From an uncultured Arachnia sp. (GTDB lineage Bacteria > Actinomycetota > Actinomycetes > Propionibacteriales > Propionibacteriaceae), in assembly GCA_947499145.1 (NCBI GenBank), contig CANMNB010000003.1:62001-126000 (forward strand): a DNA stretch of 64,000 bases, written 5' to 3'. Position numbers and translations under genes: made by a program. Positions 57,893 through 64,000 of this stretch are shown here, one piece after another (the first letter of the stretch is position 1; every line of letters starts with the position of its first letter). Below the pieces are notes generated by a model. That model worked only from the letters and a program-made list of their open reading frames with translations. It searched no databases and had not been told where the DNA came from.

Positions 57893-58579
57893 TCAGGCCG
57901 TTCCGTAGACGCCCTTGGCCTGGTCACGCACGAGCTCGCCCTGGCGTAGCTCGAGCACCCGGCGGCGCATCTGGTCGACGATCGAGGAGTCGTGGGTGGC
58001 CATGATGACCGTGGTGTCGGTGCGGTTGATGCGGTCCAGGAGCTTCATGATGCCAACCGACGTCTCGGGGTCGAGGTTGCCGGTGGGCTCGTCGGCGATG
58101 AGGATCTGGGGACGATTCACGAAGGCACGGGCGATCGCCACGCGCTGCTGCTCGCCGCCGGACAGCTCCTCGTTGAGCCGGTTCTCCTTGCCGGCCAGCC
58201 CTACGAGTTCCAAGGTCTCGGGGACCACTCGACGGATGAACTTGGTGGGTTTGCCGATCACCTGGAGCGCGAAGGCGACATTCTCGTAAACGGTCTTGCC
58301 CGGTAGCAGCCGGAAGTCCTGGAAGACGGTCCCGATTTGCCGGCGCAGCGCCGGCACCTTCCACTGGTTCATGGTGGTGAGGTTCTTGCCGGCGACGTAG
58401 AGCGTGCCCTTCGTCGGGCGGTACTCCCGGAGGATGAGGCGCAGGAAGGTGGACTTCCCCGACCCCGACTGGCCCACCAGGAAGACGAACTCGCCCTTGG
58501 CGATCTCGAGGTTGATGTTGCGGAGCGCAGGCCGATCCTGCCCGGGGTAGTACTTCGTGACGTCCTCGAACGTGATCAA
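57893..58579 (-). CDS. ftsE: cell division ATP-binding protein FtsE, TTG start
   Basis: A 228-residue ABC ATPase. Walker [10 protein letters not shown] near residue 37, Q-loop VFQDFRLL, signature [15 protein letters not shown], Walker [13 protein letters not shown] and H-loop ATHDSSIVD. The frame starts with TTG 58579, preceded by GGAG at a normal spacing; no ATG or GTG lies nearby upstream, and FtsE proteins begin at this [11 protein letters not shown] position. FtsEX couples ATP hydrolysis to peptidoglycan hydrolase activation at the septum. Confidence 0.94.
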   Translation of the reverse strand: MITFEDVTKYYPGQDRPALRNINLEIAKGEFVFLVGQSGSGKSTFLRLILREYRPTKGTLYVAGKNLTTMNQWKVPALRRQIGTVFQDFRLLPGKTVYENVAFALQVIGKPTKFIRRVVPETLELVGLAGKENRLNEELSGGEQQRVAIARAFVNRPQILIADEPTGNLDPETSVGIMKLLDRINRTDTTVIMATHDSSIVDQMRRRVLELRQGELVRDQAKGVYGTA

Positions 58580-58684
58580 GTGCAGCTCCGACCTCTAGGG
58601 GAAGTTCCTGAGAAAATCTCAGTAGGTCGGTGCGAGTCTATGTCAGGCCCCGAGGCGGCGCGAATCAACACGCCGCTACCTCAG

Positions 58685-59800
58685 TCATGCGCCCGCCTGC
58701 TCCGTGTGCTTGCGCCAGCGGATACCGGCATCGATGAAGCCGTCGATCTCACCGTCGAAGACGGCGTCGGGGTTGCCCACCTCGTGTTCGGTTCGCAGGT
58801 CCTTGACCATCTGGTACGGATGGAGCACGTAGGACCGCATCTGCGAGCCCCACGAGTTGCCGTCACCGGACTTCAGAGCATCAAGCTCCTTCTCGCGCTC
58901 CAGCCGGGCCCGCTCCAGGAGTCGGGACTGGAGGACGCGCAGCGCTGCCGCCTTGTTCTGCAGTTGCGACTTCTCGTTCTGGCAGCTGACGACCAGCCCC
59001 GTCGGGAGATGGGTGATGCGAACGGCGGAGTCCGTGGTGTTGACCGACTGGCCGCCTGGTCCCGAGGAGCGGAAGACATCGACACGGATGTCGGCCTCCG
59101 GAATGTCGATGTGGTCGGTCTCCTCCGTCACCGGGAGAACCTCGACGCCCGCGAACGACGTCTGCCGCCGGCCCTGGTTGTCGAAGGGAGAGATCCGCAC
59201 CAGGCGATGGGTCCCCTGCTCCACCGACAGCGTGCCGTACGCGAACGGCGCCCGCACGGCGAACGTCGCCGACTTCAGCCCCGCCTCCTCCGCGTACGAG
59301 GTGTCATAGACCTCCACGCCGTAGCCGTGCCTCTCCGCCCAACGGGTGTACATGCGCAGCAGCTTCTCCGCGAAATCGGCGGCGTCGACGCCGCCCGCTT
59401 CGGCGCGGATCGTCACGAGCGCGTCGCGGGGGTCGTAGTCACCCGACAGGAGGGTTCGAACCTCCAGCGCATCGATCTCGTCCTTCAGGCGCCCGAGCTC
59501 GCGCTCGACGTCGGAGCGCGCGTCGGCGTCCCCCTCGTCCTCCGCCATCTCGAGCATGAGGGCTGCGTCGTCCAGCCGTCCGCGGAGGCCCTCGAGTCGT
59601 TCGAGCTCCGACTGCTTTGCCGAGAGCTGTGAAGTCACGCGCTGCGCGTTGTCCTGGTCATCCCACAGGTCAGGGGCGGCGACCTCCGTCTCCAGCTCCG
59701 CAATGTCCTGCCGAAGGGCTGGGAGGTTGGCAACCGCCTCGATCGAGGCGAGGGACCTGTCGAGGTCGGAGATCACGTGCGTCAGTTCGGGTGCGGCCAC
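58685..59800 (-). CDS. prfB: peptide chain release factor 2
   Basis: A 371-residue class I release factor for UGA and UAA stops. Stop-codon recognition motif SPF (VRISPFDN near residue 205) and catalytic GGQ ([15 protein letters not shown] near residue 250). The reading frame is continuous, so the programmed +1 frameshift known from E. coli prfB is absent, as usual in actinobacteria. GTG 59800 is the start. It heads the prfB-ftsE-ftsX-M23-smpB series on this strand. Confidence 0.96.
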   Translation of the reverse strand: MAAPELTHVISDLDRSLASIEAVANLPALRQDIAELETEVAAPDLWDDQDNAQRVTSQLSAKQSELERLEGLRGRLDDAALMLEMAEDEGDADARSDVERELGRLKDEIDALEVRTLLSGDYDPRDALVTIRAEAGGVDAADFAEKLLRMYTRWAERHGYGVEVYDTSYAEEAGLKSATFAVRAPFAYGTLSVEQGTHRLVRISPFDNQGRRQTSFAGVEVLPVTEETDHIDIPEADIRVDVFRSSGPGGQSVNTTDSAVRITHLPTGLVVSCQNEKSQLQNKAAALRVLQSRLLERARLEREKELDALKSGDGNSWGSQMRSYVLHPYQMVKDLRTEHEVGNPDAVFDGEIDGFIDAGIRWRKHTEQAGA

Positions 59801-59912
59801 GAAGTACTACTTTACAAGCACACCGCGACCCGGCGCGCCACGGGAGAATCCGGGCGGTTTTCCGATTACGGGCGGCGTTTGCCACAATGGGCGAGCCCGC
59901 GCGGGTGTCATC

Positions 59913-59986
59913 GGGCGCATAGCTCAGTTGGTTAGAGCACCTGCCTTACAAGCAGGGAGTCGGGGGTTCGAGTCCCTCTGCGCCCA
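59913..59986 (+). tRNA. tRNA-Val (UAC anticodon)
   Basis: GGGCGCA/TGCGCCC acceptor stem, D-arm AGCTCAGTTGGTTAGAGC, anticodon stem CCTGC/GCAGG around CTTACAA (anticodon TAC at 59947-59949), and T-arm with GGTTCGAGTCC. The discriminator is A and CCA is not encoded. It lies between prfB and a secreted protein gene. Confidence 0.95.
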
Positions 59987-60012
59987 CTTCGACCCAGCAG
60001 GAGGAAGCCACC

Positions 60013-60702
60013 ATGCGTCGTTCCTCCTCAGCTCCACGACGAGCGGCGCCGGCCTCCCAACCCACGAGCAGGCGGGCACCCCTCCTGGTGGGGATCACCG
60101 TCACGGTGCTCACAGCTGTCGTGGTGACCGGTCTCGTCTTCGGCCCCAGACAACCCCTCGATCAGTCCGACCGCCCCATCATCGCGGTGGCCACCTCCAG
60201 CAGGACTCCCTCCCCATCACCTGCGCCATCGACCAGGGTCCTCCTCGACGACACCACCTTCCCAGCACCCGCGGGCTGGACCGTCTCCACCAGCAGTCTC
60301 CCGGACTCGGGGGACACGGTGGCACACCTGTCCCACGCCAGCTCTGGAACCAGGCTGCAGGCGGCGACACTGGCGCAACCCCGGGAGCCCGTCGCCGCGT
60401 GCGAGGCCCTGGCCACCGGCTTCTCCGAACGCTTCACCGACGTGACGTGGAACCTCGGATTGCCGGTCGCTGTGGACGCGTCCCTCGGCGGCGCTGCCAC
60501 CTGCGGCTTCCGCGGCAGCACCCCCCTGGGCGACCGGGTGGAGGTGACCTTCACCCTCGTCCAGCGCACCGTGGACGGGCACTCCCTCCTGTGGCGCAGC
60601 GTGGTCGACGACGAAGGCGCCTCCGGGTCATCCGTGGCCGAGGCATCGGCGATGGCGTGCAGCGCGAGTCGTGGGTTCGGCGTCCCACTCCCCCTCTGTT
60701 AG
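60013..60702 (+). CDS. hypothetical secreted or membrane-anchored protein
   Basis: A 229-residue protein I do not recognise. Basic N-terminus (RRSSSAPRRAAP), one membrane helix (about residues 24-45), a Ser/Pro-rich linker, and an extracellular domain of about 150 residues with four cysteines (VAACEAL, AATCGF, AMACSAS and the last residue Cys) that could form two disulfides. PAGWTVSTSSLPDS and the spacing resemble small DUF-type sensor or sortase-like domains only weakly. It starts 27 bases after the tRNA, with CAGGAGGAAGCC before the ATG, and converges with pfk. Confidence 0.7.
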   Translation: MRRSSSAPRRAAPASQPTSRRAPLLVGITVTVLTAVVVTGLVFGPRQPLDQSDRPIIAVATSSRTPSPSPAPSTRVLLDDTTFPAPAGWTVSTSSLPDSGDTVAHLSHASSGTRLQAATLAQPREPVAACEALATGFSERFTDVTWNLGLPVAVDASLGGAATCGFRGSTPLGDRVEVTFTLVQRTVDGHSLLWRSVVDDEGASGSSVAEASAMACSASRGFGVPLPLC

Positions 60703-60714
60703 CGACGGCGGGCT

Positions 60715-62928
60715 TCAGCCCCGGGGCCGGCTGCTGAGCTGGGCGAAGATCTCCCGCAGACCGAGCCACCACTGCTCGACGGGCCGCTGTTGGTCCCAGT
60801 CCATCCCGTCGACCACGTCTCGCAGCGGGGCGAACAGCGTCGGCGACTCGGAGGACGCCGCCACGTAGGCCGTGGCGCCAGCCTCCAGTTGCCTGTCGAG
60901 CTCGAGGACGGCTGAGTACGCGAGCCTGGTGGCGTTGATCCGGTCGAAGGGCGTGGGCACCCCGCCTTGCTGCACGTGCCCCACCACGGCCTGGCGCACC
61001 GAGAACTGTCCGTGGCCCTCGGCCTCGAAGAGCCTCCGCAGGACGTCCGTGGTGTAGTACTCGCTGGCGTCCTCCCCAATGACGGCGAGGTAGAAGTTGC
61101 GGCCACCTGCAAACGCATCGACCATGGCTGCGACGTCATCGGCAAGGCCTGCGAGCGTGATGCCCTCCTCGGGCAGGTACACCCGTTCGGCGCCCCCCGC
61201 GATCCCCCCCATCAGCGGCAGGAACCCGCAGCCGCGGCCCATCGTCTCCACCACGAACGCCCGCCGGCTCGCAGACGCCGACATCCGGACCATGTCGATG
61301 GAGTCGACGACCGTGTTGAGCGCGGTGTCCGCCCCGACCGCCATCGGCCAGGACGGGAGATTGTTGTCGATGCTCGCCGGCAGCAGCGCAACGGGAATGT
61401 CGAAGGCCGGGTACCGACGTCGTTCAGCTTCGAGGATCGCCACCGTTCGATAGGCGTGGTAGCCGCCCGCCACCAGCAAGGCGTCGACATCGTGGTCCTC
61501 CAACTGGCGGGCCATGGCGTAGAGGTCCGTCTCACTCGGCACGTAGCGGCGGGTACCGAGGTCGGCACCGCCGGTATGCGCCATGCCCTCGGCATCGGCC
61601 CAGCTGACAGGATCGATGTGTCCGCTGACCAATCCCGGCACGCCGCCGCGGACGGCCAGCATCTGGTGCCCGCGGTCGATGCCCGCACGCACCGCCACGC
61701 GAGCGATCTGGTTCATGCCGGGAGCCAACGCACCGGCGTGCATGACCGCGATGCGTCTGGGCCTCACCCCCTCGAGGACGGACGGTCTGGCCTCCGACAG
61801 GACGCGGTAGATGTCGATCATCTGCTCGAACCCCCGACCGCGCGCGGCGACCGCGTGGTCGAAGTCCCCCTGCGAGATGTGCTGGGCGACGGCGCGAGTG
61901 TCAGCGACTGCCTCCAACAGGGGTCGGGTGACGACTTGGTCCCGGTGCATGCCGACCAGGAGCGGCTCGGAGTCCGCGTCGCCGTCGAGCACCTGGCGCA
62001 CCGCTTCAACGCCGGTGACGGTAGCCATCCACCGGTCGTAGGCGCTCGGCTTCCCGCCTCGTTGGACGTGTCCGAGGATCGTGATCCTGGCATCCTCGCC
62101 GGTGCGCTCCAGCAGGGCCTGGTGGACGCGCTCGACCGTGATGGGTTCCCCACCTCGGTCGCGAGCGCCCTCGGCCACCACCAGGATGGAGTCGCGGCGC
62201 CCGGCCTCGACACCACGCGCCAAGACCTCCACCATCCGATCCTCCCAGCCGTCTCGTGGCGGGGACTCCGGCAGGAAGGTGTAGTCGGCCCCGCCGGCGA
62301 TGGCGCTCATCAGCGCCAAGTAGCCGCAGTGGCGTCCCATCACCTCGACGATGAAGGTGCGCTGGTGGGACTCGGCGGTCGAGGAGATGGCGTCGATGGC
62401 CTCCGTGATCCGGTGGAGGGCGGAGTCCGTCCCGATCGTCATGTCCGTGCCCACCATGTCGTTGTCGATCGAGCCGACGAGACCGACGACGCGGAGCGTG
62501 GGGTGCGCTGCCGCCTGCTGGGGTGTCACCTCCCCGGACGCGACGCAGTCAGCAAGGAGATCGGCCCAGGCGAGGCGCAGGGCTCGAGTGCCCGTCAGGG
62601 ATCCGTCGCCGCCGATGACGATGAGCCGGTCGATCCCACGGGCGACGAGATTGGCCACCGCTCGTCGCTGGCCGTCGCGGCTCCGGAACGCGTCAGAGCG
62701 GGCGGTGCCGATGACCGTGCCGCCCTTGTTGAGGATGCCGGATACGTCGTCCCACCCCAGGCGCCGGATGTGGTCGCCCCCATCAACGGCGCCCTGCCAC
62801 CCCTCATGGATGGCGTACACCTCCGCGTCGCGATGGAGCGCCGACCGGGTGATGGCCCTCACGGCCGCGTTCATGCCGGGGGCATCGCCCCCGGACGTCA
62901 GGACACCTATACGGGGCGAGTCGGCCAC
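60715..62928 (-). CDS. 6-phosphofructokinase, double-length (eukaryote-like tandem) type
   Basis: A 737-residue protein of two fused PFK-1 domains; ordinary bacterial PFK has about 320-400 residues. N-half: GVLTSGGDAPGMNAAVRA, IGGDGSLTG (Gly, so ATP rather than PPi expected), catalytic Asp155 in GSIDND, EVMGRHCGYLAL and GHVQRGG. C-half: VMHAGALAPGMN, GGYHAY in place of GGDG, ASIDNNLPSW (Asp to Asn), GADTALNT and GHVQQGGVPTPFDR. Loss of catalytic features in the second half and the sequence of both halves mirror animal and fungal PFK-1, where the C-half became allosteric. It converts fructose 6-phosphate to fructose 1,6-bisphosphate. It follows DUF3052 by 1 base. Confidence 0.93.
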   Translation of the reverse strand: MADSPRIGVLTSGGDAPGMNAAVRAITRSALHRDAEVYAIHEGWQGAVDGGDHIRRLGWDDVSGILNKGGTVIGTARSDAFRSRDGQRRAVANLVARGIDRLIVIGGDGSLTGTRALRLAWADLLADCVASGEVTPQQAAAHPTLRVVGLVGSIDNDMVGTDMTIGTDSALHRITEAIDAISSTAESHQRTFIVEVMGRHCGYLALMSAIAGGADYTFLPESPPRDGWEDRMVEVLARGVEAGRRDSILVVAEGARDRGGEPITVERVHQALLERTGEDARITILGHVQRGGKPSAYDRWMATVTGVEAVRQVLDGDADSEPLLVGMHRDQVVTRPLLEAVADTRAVAQHISQGDFDHAVAARGRGFEQMIDIYRVLSEARPSVLEGVRPRRIAVMHAGALAPGMNQIARVAVRAGIDRGHQMLAVRGGVPGLVSGHIDPVSWADAEGMAHTGGADLGTRRYVPSETDLYAMARQLEDHDVDALLVAGGYHAYRTVAILEAERRRYPAFDIPVALLPASIDNNLPSWPMAVGADTALNTVVDSIDMVRMSASASRRAFVVETMGRGCGFLPLMGGIAGGAERVYLPEEGITLAGLADDVAAMVDAFAGGRNFYLAVIGEDASEYYTTDVLRRLFEAEGHGQFSVRQAVVGHVQQGGVPTPFDRINATRLAYSAVLELDRQLEAGATAYVAASSESPTLFAPLRDVVDGMDWDQQRPVEQWWLGLREIFAQLSSRPRG

Positions 62929-62929
62929 G

Positions 62930-63364
62930 TCAGCGACGCGAGCCCTTGGGGCGGACCACGCGGTGTGCCTGCCAGTCGGCCGACACGTTCACAGTCGTGG
63001 TCAGCGAGAGGCCGGCGGTGGCTGCCCCCTCGGCCAGGTCGCTGGGCTCGATGAACCCGTCCCGGCCCACCTTGGGGGTCATGAGCCAGATCCAGCCGTC
63101 GTTGGACAGGTCGGGCAGAGCGTCCACGAGCCCGTCGGCGACGTCGCCGTCATCGTCGCGCCACCAGAGGAGCACTACGTCGACCGCCTCGATCGCATCC
63201 TCGTCGAGCATCTCGCCGTCGATGAGGTCCATGATCTCGTCGCGGAGGTCGGAGTCCACGTCCTCGTCCCAGCCGATCTCCTGGACCACCATTCCGGTCT
63301 CCAGGGACAACAGCTCCGCCCCACCATGGCTGTCGCCAGCCCTCGAGTTCGTACCTTTCGCCAT
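62930..63364 (-). CDS. DUF3052 domain-containing protein
   Basis: A 144-residue acidic protein of an actinobacterial family. Signature parts: GMVVQEIGWDEDVD near residue 25, DLIDGEMLDEDAIEAVDVVL, WWRDDDGDVADGLVDALP and WLMTPKVGRDGFIEPSDL. Function unknown. It is next to aceE on the same strand, the arrangement of Rv2239c/Rv2241 in mycobacteria. ATG 63364 begins MAKGTNSRAG; a GTG or ATG four codons earlier is possible. pfk starts 1 base after it ends, so the two genes are likely co-transcribed. Confidence 0.85.
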   Translation of the reverse strand: MAKGTNSRAGDSHGGAELLSLETGMVVQEIGWDEDVDSDLRDEIMDLIDGEMLDEDAIEAVDVVLLWWRDDDGDVADGLVDALPDLSNDGWIWLMTPKVGRDGFIEPSDLAEGAATAGLSLTTTVNVSADWQAHRVVRPKGSRR

Positions 63365-63421
63365 GTCACGTACCACGAGGCCTAGCCTGCCAGATGGGGC
63401 GGTTGCCGGGGAACCCGGGGC

Positions 63422-64000
63422 CTAGGCGTCTCCGCCCGCGTTCCCCGAGGTCCCTGCCGTCACGTCGTCGATGCGGTACTTCTCCGCTGCCTGCGTGGCC
63501 CATTCACGGGGCACCTCACCGGCCACGGCGAGGCGTTGCAGCACCGACACCGCGATGGAAGGGCCGTCGATGTTGAAGTATCGCCGGGCGGCCGCGCGCG
63601 TGTCCGAGAAGCCGAAGCCGTCGGCTCCCAGGGTGGTGTAGTCCCGCGGGACCCACTGCCGGATCTGGTCGGGCACGGCGCGCATGTAGTCGGACACGGC
63701 CACGATCGGACCCGCGGACTCCCCCAGCTGCTGCTCCACCCACGTGGTGGGGTGGTCGCCGAAGGGGTCGCGGTACTTCGCCTCGTCGAGCTCCAGGCCC
63801 TCGCGGCGCAGCTCACCCCACGAGGTGACGCTGTACACGTCGGCGACCACGCCGTAGTCCGCCTTGAGCAGTTCCTGGGCCTCGAGGGCCCACGGGACCG
63901 CGACGCCGGCCGCCAGGATGGTCGCGCGCCGGGCATCCTCTCCGACGCCGTCGAACGAACCGCGCTTCAGCAGGTACATGCCCTTGAGGATGCCGTCGAC
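63422..64000 (-). CDS. aceE: pyruvate dehydrogenase E1 component (homodimeric), C-terminal part
   Basis: The last 192 residues of the homodimeric E1 of the pyruvate dehydrogenase complex; the rest (family length about 900) lies beyond the window. Visible parts: GILKGMYLLKRGSF, ILAAGVAVPWALEAQELL, VYSVTSWGELRREGLELDE, and the conserved end GADGFGFSDTRAAARRYFN. It decarboxylates pyruvate with thiamine diphosphate and acetylates the E2 lipoyl domain. It precedes DUF3052 by 57 bases on the same strand. Confidence 0.95.
   Translation of the reverse strand, partial: VDGILKGMYLLKRGSFDGVGEDARRATILAAGVAVPWALEAQELLKADYGVVADVYSVTSWGELRREGLELDEAKYRDPFGDHPTTWVEQQLGESAGPIVAVSDYMRAVPDQIRQWVPRDYTTLGADGFGFSDTRAAARRYFNIDGPSIAVSVLQRLAVAGEVPREWATQAAEKYRIDDVTAGTSGNAGGDA

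Noticed and set aside
58685-59800. Programmed +1 frameshift in prfB
   Set aside because: The frame is continuous with no in-frame UGA near the start, so the E. coli-type autoregulatory frameshift is not present.
60967-63054. 695-codon plus-strand frame over pfk
   Set aside because: Antisense shadow of pfk; repetitive Val/Asp/Arg/His composition and no start signal.

Overview
The window is high-G+C, gene-dense chromosomal DNA from an actinobacterium. Gene content and order (mtrA-mtrB-lpqB, sepH, DUF3710/DUF4193/DUF3107/DUF3052 families, adnA-adnB, smpB-ftsX-ftsE-prfB) point to Actinomycetia. The lactate cluster and overall make-up would suit a Propionibacteriaceae-like organism, but that placement is inference. 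I see no prophage, insertion sequence, integron or CRISPR array. No gap without a gene exceeds about 210 bases.

Layout. 1-3559: aconitase (3' end outside the window) behind a 23S/tRNA uracil methyltransferase. 3636-4996: two TrkA potassium-channel subunits. 4966-6948: the tightly overlapping operon DUF3093-dut-DUF3710-OB-fold, reading left. Then DUF4235, DUF4193 and sepH. The run from the methyltransferase to DUF4193 matches the Mycobacterium tuberculosis Rv2689c-Rv2699c neighbourhood, with some genes missing. 8792-12372: leftward operon of DUF5998, phosphodiesterase-like protein, glycosyltransferase and thymidine kinase. 12409-24203: App1-type phosphatase, topoisomerase IV A (parC), an L-lactate module (divergent LldR-like repressor, permease, LldEFG) with two visible operators, beta-carbonic anhydrase and topoisomerase IV B (parE). 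24330-31599: DUF7455, nudC and the AdnA-AdnB helicase-nuclease. 31766-38059: cold-shock protein, PP2C phosphatase, DUF3107, a DEAD-box helicase that appears to start at CTG, trpS, PHP phosphoesterase, DUF2505 and Ku. 38270-42249: a ChvE-GguA-GguB type sugar ABC transporter. 42232-44882: a DUF6912-like protein, an unrecognised lipoprotein/membrane-protein pair and an Rv3235-family protein. 44883-53790: secA, hpf, comF, lpqB, mtrB, mtrA, yqgE, the order known around Rv3235-Rv3246c. 53903-59800: tmRNA, DUF1707, smpB, M23 peptidase, ftsX, ftsE, prfB. 59913-64000: tRNA-Val, a secreted protein, a double-length 6-phosphofructokinase of eukaryotic type, DUF3052 and the C-terminal part of aceE.

How the genes work together. 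Carbon flow is well represented: glycolysis (pfk), pyruvate dehydrogenase (aceE), aconitase, lactate uptake and oxidation, and sugar import. DNA end processing is covered by AdnAB and Ku. Envelope and division functions include SecA, MtrAB-LpqB, FtsEX with an adjacent M23 peptidase, and SepH. Ribosome rescue, hibernation and termination are covered by tmRNA-SmpB, HPF and RF2.

The most notable observations are the eukaryote-like tandem phosphofructokinase, the CTG start of the DEAD-box helicase, a set of -10 boxes 6-9 bases before start codons that suggests leaderless mRNAs, four phased GTTGTCSG repeats before the Rv3235-family gene, an exact palindrome in the aconitase promoter, and the lipoprotein/membrane-protein pair at 42765-44386. 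No database search was possible, so family names come from motif and neighbourhood recognition.
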